From CALLPQ01 sp039819545 (GTDB lineage Bacteria > Pseudomonadota > Alphaproteobacteria > Caulobacterales > Parvularculaceae), in NCBI GenBank assembly GCA_039819545.1, contig JBCBRS010000005.1:142514-206513 (forward strand): a stretch of 64,000 bases of DNA, given 5' to 3'. The position numbers and the translations under genes were made by a program. The notes beneath the pieces are model-generated. The model was not told the origin of the DNA and made no database searches. It was given only the letters and a program-made list of their open reading frames with translations. Shown one piece after another: positions 17,675 through 26,983 of the stretch (within the stretch, counting starts at the first letter, position 1; each line of letters starts with the position of its first letter).

Positions 17675-18772
17675 TTATGAGGCTTTTTTTAGCGGCTCTT
17701 CGCGCAGGTAAAAATCTACCGGGCGCGGGCGGCCGAAGAAATTGCCCTGGCCAAAGCCAACACCCATGGCAACCGCGGCGTCGCGACCTTCCTCGGTTTC
17801 GATTTTTTCGGCGATGAGAGAGATATCTGCGCTCGCCAGTTGCTGGCTGAACCGACCATAAAGATCGCCCGCATCACCGCCCTTTTTGGCATTGGCGAGG
17901 AGGCTGGCGGAGGCTTTGATATATTTCACATTTAACCGCCGCAGGGCCGACTGGTTCACCTCGAACTTGTGCAGATGGTCCACAGAGAACGCAAAGCCGC
18001 GCTCCGAAATCGATTGCAGATTTTTGCCGATGGTGGGGTCAACAATGGTGATCGCAGGATACGTAAATTCAAACACCAGTTGATTCGCAAGATCACGGTT
18101 TGCATCAAGATATTGAACAAACAGGCTGAAGAAGCTTTGATCATAAAGCGTTGCCGGTGAAACATTGCAGAAAACTGCCACGCCCTTTGATCGTTCTTTC
18201 AGGGACCGCAGGGCCTGTACCGAGCGCAGCAAGATCATATTGTCGATAAAGCCAATGCGGTTGGCCCGTTCCACCGTATCAAGATAATCCGTGGGCAGCA
18301 GAAGAAAGCCATTCTCATCGCGCATTCGGGAAAAGGCCTCGTAATACCGGATCGATTTTGAATTCAGATCGACAATAGGCTGCAGGAAAAGTTCCAGTCG
18401 ATCTTCGCGTGTGGCGGTTTCAACCTTGTTAAGAATTTCACGGTCACGTTCGGACAGGCCAGCGGCATCGCGGATGACTTCGAATTCTCGGTCAATGGTT
18501 TTATTGATGCTGTCGGTGATAAATTCGGGATGTGACAGCTTGCCTTCGGCCGAACGCTGAATTTCGAGGTTTTCGCTCTGTAACTTTTTAATAACGACCC
18601 GCGCGCGCAGGTAAACGATCAGCGTTCCCGCAATGGCAAAGGCCAGCCATGCTTGGGACATCAGGGGCATTTTGCCGTCGATAGCCTGGCTTAGAATAAG
18701 CGCAAGCACGACACCCACCATCAATAAACCGCTGCGCCAGTCGATGAGTCTCGGTTGTTTTTGCGCGTCCAT
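17675..18772 (-). CDS. Membrane-anchored protein with degenerate EAL domain (TipF-like)
   Basis: This 365-residue protein has two N-terminal membrane segments (about 12-30 and 40-58), a charged, probably coiled-coil linker (60-125), and an EAL domain from about 125 to 355. EAL domains hydrolyse c-di-GMP through several acidic metal ligands. Here the signature is EAF (145-147), the second glutamate survives in VFEFTYP (Glu235), and the usual DDFG is replaced by SVDHLHK (Asp265). It therefore probably binds c-di-GMP or a partner rather than hydrolysing it. The two-TM, coiled-coil, degenerate EAL order resembles the flagellar regulator TipF of Caulobacter; that assignment is inference, and no flagellar gene is nearby. 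Confidence 0.82.
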   Translation of the reverse strand: MDAQKQPRLIDWRSGLLMVGVVLALILSQAIDGKMPLMSQAWLAFAIAGTLIVYLRARVVIKKLQSENLEIQRSAEGKLSHPEFITDSINKTIDREFEVIRDAAGLSERDREILNKVETATREDRLELFLQPIVDLNSKSIRYYEAFSRMRDENGFLLLPTDYLDTVERANRIGFIDNMILLRSVQALRSLKERSKGVAVFCNVSPATLYDQSFFSLFVQYLDANRDLANQLVFEFTYPAITIVDPTIGKNLQSISERGFAFSVDHLHKFEVNQSALRRLNVKYIKASASLLANAKKGGDAGDLYGRFSQQLASADISLIAEKIETEEGRDAAVAMGVGFGQGNFFGRPRPVDFYLREEPLKKAS

Positions 18773-18881
18773 AGGTGCCCCGGCTTCAACTGGAATTGTC
18801 GTACCAAGACAGAAGCCTAGAGGGAGACGATAAATAACCGATTAATTAGGGGGCGGCTTTACTTAGTGTAAATTTACCAAC

Positions 18882-18917
18882 AAAACGCCGCCCGGCCACG
18901 GACCGGGCGGTGTCTTT
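18882..18917. terminator. Rho-independent terminator between OmpA-like and EAL genes
   Basis: CCGCCCGG (18888-18895) pairs perfectly with CCGGGCGG (18903-18910) around a 7-base loop. On the minus strand the stem is followed by CGTTTTGTT, and on the plus strand by TGTCTTTTTC. It lies about 55-85 bp beyond the stop of the OmpA-like gene, which it should terminate. Confidence 0.85.
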
Positions 18918-18971
18918 TTCGGTTTAAGGCGCTGGTGCGTACAAAGAGTTTCAATCAGTCTTAACGAATGG

Positions 18972-19637
18972 TTAAAATGCATCCTCAACGGGGTCGATCA
19001 TGATTTCCACGCGCCGGTTTGCGGCAAGACCCGCTTCGCTTGTGTTATCGGCAATGGGCCGCGTTTCGCCAAATCCCACCGCGCGTAACCGGCCCCCGGC
19101 AACGCCCTGGCTCGCCAGATAGTCCGAGACGGACAGGGCCCGGTTCTGCGACAGGGTCAGATTGTAGTCATCATTGCCGCGCGCATCGGCGTGTCCGAGG
19201 ACGCTCACTGCGGTGCGGTCATATTCCTTCAGCACTTTCGCGACGGCGTTGAGCGTGCGGTAAAAGCCGGGGGTGATATCGGCTGATGCCGTGGCAAAGG
19301 TGATATCGGACGGCATGTTCAGCTGGATATTATCACCAACCCGCGTGACGGAGACGCCCGTTGCGGCCAATTCCTGGCGCAATTTTGCTTGCTGGCGATC
19401 CTGGTAAACGCCAATTCCGGTGCCGGTGGCCGCGCCAACCCCTGCGCCGATGATGGCGCCTTTGCCCGCGTCGCCAGCAATCGCACCAATAACCGCTCCC
19501 GCCGCTGCGCCGGCACCGGCGCCTGCTGCACCGCTCGTTACGGCGCGGCTTGCCCGCTTTTCGCCGGTATAGGGGTTTGTCGTGCACGCCGCTACGAGCA
19601 TTAGGGCGGCGCCAGCAAAAAAGGTCTGTTTTATCAT
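18972..19637 (-). CDS. OmpA-family peptidoglycan-binding lipoprotein (YiaD-like)
   Basis: This 221-residue outer-membrane lipoprotein has a signal peptide ending in a lipobox (LVAAC, lipidated Cys near residue 18). A Gly/Ala-rich stretch follows (AAGAGAGAAAGAVIGAIAGDAGKGA), characteristic of YMGG-like glycine-zipper segments. The C-terminal OmpA domain (about 105-215) has the peptidoglycan-binding signature NRALSVSDYLASQGV and ANRRVEI. It probably tethers the outer membrane to the wall. The ATG at 19637 is preceded by a GAGAGTGAG ribosome binding site; the frame open to 19667 is less likely. A terminator follows the stop. Confidence 0.92.
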   Translation of the reverse strand: MIKQTFFAGAALMLVAACTTNPYTGEKRASRAVTSGAAGAGAGAAAGAVIGAIAGDAGKGAIIGAGVGAATGTGIGVYQDRQQAKLRQELAATGVSVTRVGDNIQLNMPSDITFATASADITPGFYRTLNAVAKVLKEYDRTAVSVLGHADARGNDDYNLTLSQNRALSVSDYLASQGVAGGRLRAVGFGETRPIADNTSEAGLAANRRVEIMIDPVEDAF

Positions 19638-20035
19638 TGTCTCACTCTCTCTTGTGTGAAGAACCATAAATCGGCCTCGTCATCCGTATGTCGGCCTTAC
19701 GCCAACATCCCCGGGGGGGATAAGGTTCCCTAGGCGAGGGGGAGGCCCGCAAAAAACTAAAATGTTGGTAAAGTCGCTGGTATCACTTGCCAGAACAATC
19801 CCGTTCTTTTGCAAGCATGACGGCCCGTTGCGGTAATTTCATGGCCGCGCCAGCCATAGAAACGGCGCAATTTGGACCGGCTGACGGGTTGGCGGGCAGC
19901 GGCCTGTCCCGGGCCCTCCGCGCCCAATGGCCCATATTCACGAAAAGCCGGGTGACGGGCTCGCCGACCCCTGTTAGAGGAAATGATCCAAAAGACGATG
20001 ACCGCGCGCAGCGCGCCGAAAACAGGAATTGACCG
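19638..20035. other. Intergenic region between divergent ompA-like gene and ileS
   Basis: About 400 bp between divergently transcribed genes. It must hold promoters in both directions, but I cannot name -35/-10 pairs. A small frame at 19787-20032 on the plus strand has no recognisable product or ribosome binding site. A short direct repeat of CGGCCT occurs near 19670-19695. No T-box or other riboswitch is apparent before ileS. Confidence 0.4.
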
Positions 20036-22966
20036 ATGCCCGATGCATCGCAGCCAACCGCTGAGCCCCGCGATTATAAAGACACGCTGTTTCTTCCGCA
20101 GACAGACTTTCCCATGCGCGGCGGTCTGCCCAAGGCGGAACCGAAACATCTGGACCGCTGGACAAAGATGGATCTTTACCGCCGCCTGCGTGAGACCGCG
20201 AGCGAGCGCCCGCTCTATGTGCTCCATGACGGCCCGCCCTATGCCAATGGGCACCTGCATATGGGGCACGCCTTTAACAAGGTGCTGAAAGACCTGATCG
20301 TCCGGTCGCGTCAGATGATGGGGTTCAATGCCAATTATGTGCCGGGCTGGGATTGCCACGGCTTGCCCATTGAGTGGAAAGTCGAAGAGGCGTTTCGCGG
20401 TAAGGGGCGTAAAAAAGGCGATGTGCCAGCATCGGAATTTCGCGCCGCCTGCCGGAAATATGCGCAGGAATGGGTGGACATTCAGTCCAAGGAGTTTCAG
20501 CGCTACGGTATCGAAGGCGACTGGAAAGACCCCTATCTGACCATGAAATTCGATAGTGAGGCAGCCATCGTCGCCGAGCTTTTGAAATTTGTCGAGAACG
20601 GGCTTTTATATCGTGGATCGAAACCGGTGATGTGGTCACCCGTGGAGCAAACCGCGCTCGCCGAAGCGGAGATCGAATATCACGATCATCAGTCCACGAC
20701 CATTTGGGTAAAGTTTCCGATGCGCGGTGGCGCACTCGCTGGCGCAACCGTCGTTATCTGGACCACAACGCCATGGACGATCCCCGGAAACCGGGCAATC
20801 TGTTACGGACCGACGCTCAGCTATGGGCTCTATGAAGTCTCGGCCATGAAGGGCGATCTCGATTTTGAGCCCTGGTCAAAGCCTGGTGACCGGTTGGTCG
20901 TGGCCGATGCCCTCGCCGAGAGCGTGCGGGAGGCTGGCCTGATCGAAAGCTGGTCGCGGGTCGGTGACGTGGCCGCGAAGGACCTTGAAGGCGTCGCTTG
21001 TGACCATCCCTTGAAAGGCTTTGCCGGCGGCTATGATTTTTCCGTGCCGCTCTTGTCCGGGGATCACGTTACCGATGAGGCGGGCACCGGCTTTGTGCAC
21101 ACCGCGCCCAGCCACGGTCAGGAAGACTATCTCGCCTGGATGGCCCATGGCCTGCCCCAGGAAGATATTCCTTATACGGTGGGTCCTGACGGGGCGTACA
21201 CCAATGAAGCGCCCGGTTTTGAAGGGAAAAAAGTCCTGCGCACTGACGGTAAAAAAGCCGGTCAGGATGGCGATGCCAACAAATTTGTCATTGCGGCATT
21301 GATCGAACAGGGTGGTTTGCTGGCGCGCGGGCGGCTGACCCATTCCTATCCCCATTCCTGGCGGTCAAAGGCGCCGGTGATCTTCCGCAATACCCCGCAA
21401 TGGTTTATCCGTCTCGGCAAACCGGGGGAGGGTGGCCTGCGCGACAAGGCGCTAAGCGCCATTGAGGAAACGGGTTTCACCCCGCCATCGGGGCGTAACC
21501 GTATACGGACCATGGTGGAGGGGCGGCCTGACTGGCTGATCTCCCGCCAGCGCGCTTGGGGTGTGCCGATCACCATTTTTGCCCATAAGGAAACTGGCGA
21601 GCCCCTGAATGATCCATCGGTGAATGCTCGTATTGTGGCCGCCGTGCGTGAGAAGGGCGCAGACGCTTGGTTTGACACGCCGGCGCAGACAATTCTCGGC
21701 GACGACTATGCGGCGGCGGATTATGACAAGGTCGAGGATATTCTTGATGTCTGGTTTGATTCCGGCTCGACCCATGCTTTCGTACTGGAACAGCGCGACG
21801 ACCTGAAATGGCCAGCGGATATCTATCTCGAAGGCTCGGACCAGCATCGCGGCTGGTTTCAATCGTCCCTGCTGGAGGCGTGCGGCACACGCGGGCGCGC
21901 CCCTTATGACAACATCCTGACCCATGGGTTTGTTCTCGATGCGGAGGGTCGCAAGATGTCCAAGTCTTTGGGCAACGTTGTAGACCCTGCCAAGATCACC
22001 AATCAGTATGGGGCCGATATCCTGCGCATCTGGGTGGCAAGTTCTGATTATGCCGATGATCTGCGCATTGGTGATGAGAGTATTGGCTCGGCGGTTGATG
22101 CGTATCGAAAGCTGCGTAACACGCTGCGCTATCTGCTGGGCGCGCTAGACGGATTTGCCGATGCAGAACGCGTGGACGCAGCGGATATGCCGGAGCTTGA
22201 ACACTATATGCACCACCGTCTGGCGCAGACTGACAAGCTGGTACGGGCAAGCTACGCGGCGTTTGACTTCAAGGGTGCTTGGCGCGCCGTTTTTGATCTG
22301 TGTGCCTCGGACCTTTCTGCGTTCTATTTGGATGTGCGCAAAGATAGTCTTTACTGTGATGATTCAACCGCGATGCGCCGGCGTGCGGCGCGCACGGTGA
22401 TGGCCGCTGCATTTGACTGCATCGTGCGCTGGCTGGCGCCGGTCTGTGTCTTTACCATGGAAGAAGCGTTCCTCGCGCGTTACCCGGATCACGAAGACCA
22501 TTCTGTTCATCTGGAGACGTTTTTTGATATCCCCGAGGACTGGCATGACGAGGCGTTGGGTGCGCGGTGGCAGGCTCTGCGGTCCGTACGCCGAGTAATC
22601 ACGGGCGCGTTGGAGGGGGATCGCCGCGACAAGAAAATCGGCGCCAGTCTCGAGGCCTCGCCGACGGTTTATGTGGCGGATGCAGCGCTTCTTGAAAAAT
22701 GTCAGTCTACGGATTTTATGGAACTTGCCATTACCTCTACACTCACATTTGTGGAGGGCAAGGGCCCGGCAGAGGCATTTACCCTTGATGATACGCCTGG
22801 CGTTGCTGTGACATCCATACGCACCACGGCACACAAATGCGCGCGGTGCTGGCGTTATACGGGCGATGTGGGCACTCATGATGGTGCTCCTGAACTTTGC
22901 GGTCGCTGCGCCGCCGTGCCTGGTATTGCGCCTGGTATCGTCTCTGGCATCGCGGAGGGGGCATAA
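20036..22966 (+). CDS. ileS: Isoleucyl-tRNA synthetase
   Basis: This enzyme charges tRNA-Ile with isoleucine in the cytoplasm. It has 976 residues, normal for bacterial class I IleRS. The HIGH box is HMGH (about 75-78, in PPYANGHLHMGHAF) and the KMSKS box is GRKMSKSLGN near residue 640. The inserted CP1 editing domain lies between them (GFVHTAPSHGQEDY). A C-terminal zinc-binding module is visible as CARCWRY and LCGRCAAV. The ATG at 20036 has AGGA 9 bases upstream. lspA starts 5 bp after the stop, the common ileS-lspA pairing, so the two should share a transcript. Confidence 0.97.
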   Translation: MPDASQPTAEPRDYKDTLFLPQTDFPMRGGLPKAEPKHLDRWTKMDLYRRLRETASERPLYVLHDGPPYANGHLHMGHAFNKVLKDLIVRSRQMMGFNANYVPGWDCHGLPIEWKVEEAFRGKGRKKGDVPASEFRAACRKYAQEWVDIQSKEFQRYGIEGDWKDPYLTMKFDSEAAIVAELLKFVENGLLYRGSKPVMWSPVEQTALAEAEIEYHDHQSTTIWVKFPMRGGALAGATVVIWTTTPWTIPGNRAICYGPTLSYGLYEVSAMKGDLDFEPWSKPGDRLVVADALAESVREAGLIESWSRVGDVAAKDLEGVACDHPLKGFAGGYDFSVPLLSGDHVTDEAGTGFVHTAPSHGQEDYLAWMAHGLPQEDIPYTVGPDGAYTNEAPGFEGKKVLRTDGKKAGQDGDANKFVIAALIEQGGLLARGRLTHSYPHSWRSKAPVIFRNTPQWFIRLGKPGEGGLRDKALSAIEETGFTPPSGRNRIRTMVEGRPDWLISRQRAWGVPITIFAHKETGEPLNDPSVNARIVAAVREKGADAWFDTPAQTILGDDYAAADYDKVEDILDVWFDSGSTHAFVLEQRDDLKWPADIYLEGSDQHRGWFQSSLLEACGTRGRAPYDNILTHGFVLDAEGRKMSKSLGNVVDPAKITNQYGADILRIWVASSDYADDLRIGDESIGSAVDAYRKLRNTLRYLLGALDGFADAERVDAADMPELEHYMHHRLAQTDKLVRASYAAFDFKGAWRAVFDLCASDLSAFYLDVRKDSLYCDDSTAMRRRAARTVMAAAFDCIVRWLAPVCVFTMEEAFLARYPDHEDHSVHLETFFDIPEDWHDEALGARWQALRSVRRVITGALEGDRRDKKIGASLEASPTVYVADAALLEKCQSTDFMELAITSTLTFVEGKGPAEAFTLDDTPGVAVTSIRTTAHKCARCWRYTGDVGTHDGAPELCGRCAAVPGIAPGIVSGIAEGA

Positions 22967-22971
22967 GGGCC

Positions 22972-23544
22972 ATGGCCGATACTGGAAAACCGGCCGCGCC
23001 GCCAGATGGTCCAGATAACGCGCCCACAACCATCAAGAACCGGTTGGCCCAGTGGCGGGCGGAGGCGCGGGAGAACCCGTTCTTTTTTGTGACGCTCTGC
23101 GGGGCGGCGGTTGTGATGCTCCTCGATCAGGCGAGCAAAGCCTGGGTTGTGGAAGTCTTGCGCCTGCCGGAACGCCGCCGCATTGATCTGTCGCCGATCA
23201 TTGATTTTTCCTATGTGGAAAACAAAGGCGCGAGCTTTGGCATGCTGTCGGGCGGTTTGGGCTCGCGCATTCTATTGTCTCTGGTCTCACTCACCATTGC
23301 GGTCTTGCTGGTTTCGTGGCTGGCGCAGGTGCGTCGACCGCTCACGGCGGCGGGTTTTGCCCTGTTGATTGGCGGCGCGCTGGGCAATCTTATTGACCGG
23401 GTACTCTACGGCCATGTGATTGATTTCATTGACGCATCTGCCTTGTGGTTTCCTTTCGTGTTCAATGTGGCGGACGTTTGTATCAATATCGGGGTGGCTT
23501 GCGTCGCCCTCGATTTCCTGCGCAATCGCGAGGAGGCGTTCTGA
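22972..23544 (+). CDS. lspA: Lipoprotein signal peptidase (signal peptidase II)
   Basis: LspA cleaves signal peptides from diacylglyceryl-modified prolipoproteins in the inner membrane. The 190-residue protein has four membrane segments and both catalytic aspartates in context: GNLIDRVLYGHVIDFI and FNVADVCINIG. The N-terminus carries an unusual cytoplasmic extension of about 35 residues before the first membrane segment. The start is the ATG at 22972, just after the ileS stop; the longer frame from 22897 overlaps ileS and is not supported. Its predicted clients here include the copper chaperone, the OmpA-like lipoprotein, the BamF-like protein and the beta-lactamase. Confidence 0.95.
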   Translation: MADTGKPAAPPDGPDNAPTTIKNRLAQWRAEARENPFFFVTLCGAAVVMLLDQASKAWVVEVLRLPERRRIDLSPIIDFSYVENKGASFGMLSGGLGSRILLSLVSLTIAVLLVSWLAQVRRPLTAAGFALLIGGALGNLIDRVLYGHVIDFIDASALWFPFVFNVADVCINIGVACVALDFLRNREEAF

Positions 23545-23616
23545 CGGCGTCTTGCTTGTTGCGCGCGCTGCAACCTGATAATCTCCCTAAAACAGTTTCA
23601 GTAATGAAGGCTTCCC

Positions 23617-24165
23617 ATGACGTTTCACCGCCCTCTGTCTATTATCGCCGCCCTGACCGTGAGTGTTGTGCTTGGCGGGTGTTCTGCCCTTGGCGGTAAA
23701 AACGCGCCTGACGAATTTGCGATCACCACAAAGGCGCCCTTGGTTGTGCCGCCTGATTATGCCTTACGCCCGCCCAAGCCCGGGGAAAGCCGCCCGCAGG
23801 AATTGTCCACATCCGAACGTGCGCAGCAAGTCCTGCTTGGCGATACGTCCGCCGCGCCGCCGTCGGAAGGGGAAGTTCTGTTGCTGCGCAAATCGGGCGC
23901 GGTCAGTGCTGACCGGAACATCCGTAACGTGCTTGCCGCCGAAAATGGCGGGCGCGCGGATAAGGAGGCGAGCCTTGCAAACCAGCTGATCTTCTGGAAA
24001 TTCCTGGCCGACGGGTCGATTGACGACAGCGCCGCGCCCCTGCGCGTAGAAAACGCCGAAGCGTGGATGGCCGACCGCGAAAAAGCCATCGAACGGGTGA
24101 TCGGCGAGACCGAGAAGGTTGAGATCAAGCGCTCCAAGACCCTCAACCTGCCGGGCGTTTTTTAG
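23617..24165 (+). CDS. DUF3035 (BamF-like) outer membrane assembly lipoprotein
   Basis: This 182-residue lipoprotein has a short signal peptide and lipobox LGGC (Cys22). The family, DUF3035, is annotated as the BamF subunit of the beta-barrel assembly complex in alphaproteobacteria. The mature protein opens with DEFAITTKAPLVVPPDYALRPP, a strongly conserved-looking segment, and ends in a helical region with KAIERVIGETEKVEI. It lies about 70 bp after lspA and 80 bp before mutL on the same strand. Calling it BamF is family knowledge; that it acts in the Bam complex here is inferred. Confidence 0.85.
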   Translation: MTFHRPLSIIAALTVSVVLGGCSALGGKNAPDEFAITTKAPLVVPPDYALRPPKPGESRPQELSTSERAQQVLLGDTSAAPPSEGEVLLLRKSGAVSADRNIRNVLAAENGGRADKEASLANQLIFWKFLADGSIDDSAAPLRVENAEAWMADREKAIERVIGETEKVEIKRSKTLNLPGVF

Positions 24166-24246
24166 GGGTTGATATCGGGGCCCTATGGCTCTCGAAGACT
24201 GACGCCGCCCTTTGTCATCCTGCCCTTGCGCAGGCATAATACACTC

Positions 24247-26202
24247 ATGTCGAATCAGTCTGCGTCCAGCGCCAGCGGGGCTGCCCCCAACCCAGACGGT
24301 GCGCCGGGCGCCCCTCTCATCAAACGCTTGCCCATCAAGGCGATCAATCAGATTGCCGCTGGTGAGGTGATTGAGCGGCCCGCTGCTGTGGTCAAGGAAT
24401 TGGTTGAAAACAGCCTTGATGCCGGTGCGGATCATATCGAGATTGAGCTGACCCAAGGGGGCAAGACCCGTCTTGTGGTGCGCGATAATGGCGTCGGCAT
24501 GGACGCGCAAATGCTGGCGTTGGCCATAGAGCGCCATGCCACCTCCAAATTGAGCGCCGAAGCCGACGGCCATGTGGATCTTACCCATATTCAAACCATG
24601 GGCTTTCGCGGGGAGGCGTTGCCTTCCATCGGCGCGGTCGCGCGGCTCGATATTGTCTCGCGGGCCAACGGCGCAAAAGATGCCTGGGCATTAAGTGTCC
24701 ATGGCGGGCAGGTCTCAGAGGCACGGCCCGCCGCTTTTTCTGGCCCGGGATCATCGGTACACGGAACGGTCATTGAGGTGCGCGATCTTTTTTATGCGAC
24801 GCCGGCCCGGCTGAAATTTCTGAAGTCCGATGGTGCGGAAAGCACGGCCATTGGCGATGTGGTGCGCCGCCTTGCCATGGCACGCCCCGACATCGCTTTC
24901 ACCCTGACCAGTGGCGCACGCCGCACCTTGCATTTGCCGCGCGAGCCGGATGACGAGGCCGGGCGTCTGGCGCGGATTGGCGCGATCATGGGCGGCGGCT
25001 TTGCCGATAATGCGGTGCCCATTATGGCCGAGCGGGAGGGCGCGCGTGTCACCGGTTTTGCCGGCGTGCCAACCTTCAACCGCGCCATGGCTGATAAGCA
25101 ATATCTGTTCGTAAACGGACGGCCGGTGCGCGATAAGCTTGTGGTAGGGGCCGTGCGCGGGGCCTATGCAGATTTTCTGGCGCGCGACCGGCATCCCGTT
25201 GTGGCTCTGTTTCTGGAGATCCCAGCCGCGCTTGTTGATATCAATGTGCATCCCGCCAAAACCGAGGTGCGGTTTCGTGATGGGGGCAGTGTGCGCGGCC
25301 TACTCGTGGGGGCGTTGCGCGCCGCTCTGGCGGAGGCGGGGCACCGCGCGTCTACCACCACGTCGGACTATGCGCTGGGCCGGATGACGCCAGGCACCCT
25401 TTCGCATACGGGCGGACAGTCGGCGAATAGGGCAAGTGGCACGGGGGCTTTTGGCTACACCGCCATGCGCCAGCATTTGCAGCCCAGCTTGGGGGAGAAC
25501 CCGTTTGCCCCGTCGACACCCGACACGTCGAACGAGATATATGGTCTTGCCGATCGTTCCGCCGTTTATGGTGAAATGGGGCCCGATGGACCCCTTGTTG
25601 ATGAGCCGCCCACGGAGGATTTTCCCCTTGGTGCTGCTCGCGCGCAGGTGCACCGGACCTATGTGGTGGCGCAAACCGCCGATGGTCTTGTGATTGTTGA
25701 TCAGCATGCGGCCCATGAACGTCTTGTTTATGAACAGATGAAAGCCGCTTTGGCAGCGGGCGGGGTGGCGCGGCAGGGGTTGCTGATCCCTGAAATTGTT
25801 GAGATGGAACCGGGTGAAGTGAGCGTTCTGGTGCGTCACGCGGAGGATTTTGCTGCGCTTGGTCTCGTTCTGGAACGGTTTGGCGATGATGCGGTCCTGG
25901 TGCGCGAAACCCCGGCCCTGTTGGGCGAGGCGAATATCAAGGGCCTTGTCACCAGCCTCGTTGCTGATGTGCAGGAAATTGGCGAGGGCGTTCATTTGCG
26001 CGAAAAGCTGGAGGAAGTGTGCAGCTCCATGGCGTGTCATGGCTCGGTACGGGCAGGGCGCGCCTTGAACGTGCCGGAGATGAATGCGTTGCTGCGCCAG
26101 ATGGAGGCAACGCCCTATTCGGGCCAGTGTAACCATGGGCGACCCACCTATGTGGCGCTGAAGCTGAGCGATATTGAGCGTCTGTTCGGGCGGCGCGGTT
26201 GA
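24247..26202 (+). CDS. mutL: DNA mismatch repair protein MutL
   Basis: MutL couples MutS mismatch recognition to strand incision. The GHKL ATPase N-terminus has NQIAAGEVIERPAAVVKELV, ENSLDAGAD, DNGVGMD and GFRGEALPSI. A variable linker spans about residues 370-460. The C-terminal domain has the endonuclease motif DQHAAHERLVYE (DQHAxxExxxxE) and CHGSVRAG plus GQCNHGRPT. It is therefore the endonuclease type, not the E. coli type. The preferred start is ATG at 24247 (651 residues); a TTG at 24169 would add 26 residues with no family similarity. The ribosome binding site at either is weak. Confidence 0.95.
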   Translation: MSNQSASSASGAAPNPDGAPGAPLIKRLPIKAINQIAAGEVIERPAAVVKELVENSLDAGADHIEIELTQGGKTRLVVRDNGVGMDAQMLALAIERHATSKLSAEADGHVDLTHIQTMGFRGEALPSIGAVARLDIVSRANGAKDAWALSVHGGQVSEARPAAFSGPGSSVHGTVIEVRDLFYATPARLKFLKSDGAESTAIGDVVRRLAMARPDIAFTLTSGARRTLHLPREPDDEAGRLARIGAIMGGGFADNAVPIMAEREGARVTGFAGVPTFNRAMADKQYLFVNGRPVRDKLVVGAVRGAYADFLARDRHPVVALFLEIPAALVDINVHPAKTEVRFRDGGSVRGLLVGALRAALAEAGHRASTTTSDYALGRMTPGTLSHTGGQSANRASGTGAFGYTAMRQHLQPSLGENPFAPSTPDTSNEIYGLADRSAVYGEMGPDGPLVDEPPTEDFPLGAARAQVHRTYVVAQTADGLVIVDQHAAHERLVYEQMKAALAAGGVARQGLLIPEIVEMEPGEVSVLVRHAEDFAALGLVLERFGDDAVLVRETPALLGEANIKGLVTSLVADVQEIGEGVHLREKLEEVCSSMACHGSVRAGRALNVPEMNALLRQMEATPYSGQCNHGRPTYVALKLSDIERLFGRRG

Positions 26203-26281
26203 CCCCGCTGCGCTTGCCCGTGCGAGATGTTGGTTGTAGCGTTGAAGGGAAGAGGCTTCGCCGCGCCCGTTAAGGCTTTCC

Positions 26282-26983
26282 ATGACTGAGACAGCACCCG
26301 CCGCCGAGATTGAGCATAGCACCCTTGAGGCGCTGGGGGATTACTTTCCCCTTACGGATGATCAGATGATCGCCAACGCGCAAGGCTTCTTTGCTGATCT
26401 GGCGCGGCGGCATTCCATTCGTGATTTTGCGCCTGATCCGGTCCCCATGGCGGTGATCGAGGCGTGTATCGCGGCGGCGGGGCGCGCGCCGTCGGGCGCC
26501 AACCATCAGCCCTGGCATTTTGCCGTCATTCAGAGCCAGGCGGCCAAACGGGCCATCAGGCTTGCCGCCGAAGAAGAAGAGCGCGCGTTTTATGGCGGGC
26601 GGGCCAGTAAGGAATGGCTCGATGCCCTAGCGCCTATTGGAACCGATGCGCAAAAACCCTTTCTGGAAATCGCGCCCTATCTGATTGCGATTTTTGCCCA
26701 GAAACGCGGCGGGGTTGCCGCCGGAATGGATCAAAAAAATTACTACATCACCGAAAGCGTTGGCATTGCCACGGGGTTTCTGATTGCGGCCCTCCATCAG
26801 GCGGGCCTTGCCACGCTGACACATACGCCAAACCCCATGACGTTTCTGAATGAGACCTGTGCGCGTCCATCTACGGAAAAACCATTTTTGCTTCTGGTCG
26901 TGGGCAAGCCAGCGACAGACGCCACGGTGCCGGCCCATGCGCAACTCAAAAAACCGCTCAGCGATATCATGTCCGTCTTTTGA
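26282..26983 (+). CDS. Nitroreductase-family FMN-dependent oxidoreductase
   Basis: This 233-residue soluble flavoprotein belongs to the nitroreductase superfamily. FMN-binding features are RRHSIRDF (about 43-50) and RAPSGANHQPWHF (about 72-84), and the C-terminal segment is MTFLNETCARPSTEKPFLLLVVGKP. The overall pattern resembles the subgroup related to iodotyrosine deiodinase (FMN_red/BluB-like). The substrate cannot be read from the sequence. Its TGA stop overlaps the ATG of the next gene (TGATG at 26981-26985), which indicates translational coupling with the TPR/oxygenase protein. Confidence 0.88.
   Translation: MTETAPAAEIEHSTLEALGDYFPLTDDQMIANAQGFFADLARRHSIRDFAPDPVPMAVIEACIAAAGRAPSGANHQPWHFAVIQSQAAKRAIRLAAEEEERAFYGGRASKEWLDALAPIGTDAQKPFLEIAPYLIAIFAQKRGGVAAGMDQKNYYITESVGIATGFLIAALHQAGLATLTHTPNPMTFLNETCARPSTEKPFLLLVVGKPATDATVPAHAQLKKPLSDIMSVF

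Noticed and set aside
19787..20032. An 81-residue frame ending just before ileS
   Set aside because: No ribosome binding site, no recognisable sequence, and it lies in a divergent promoter region.
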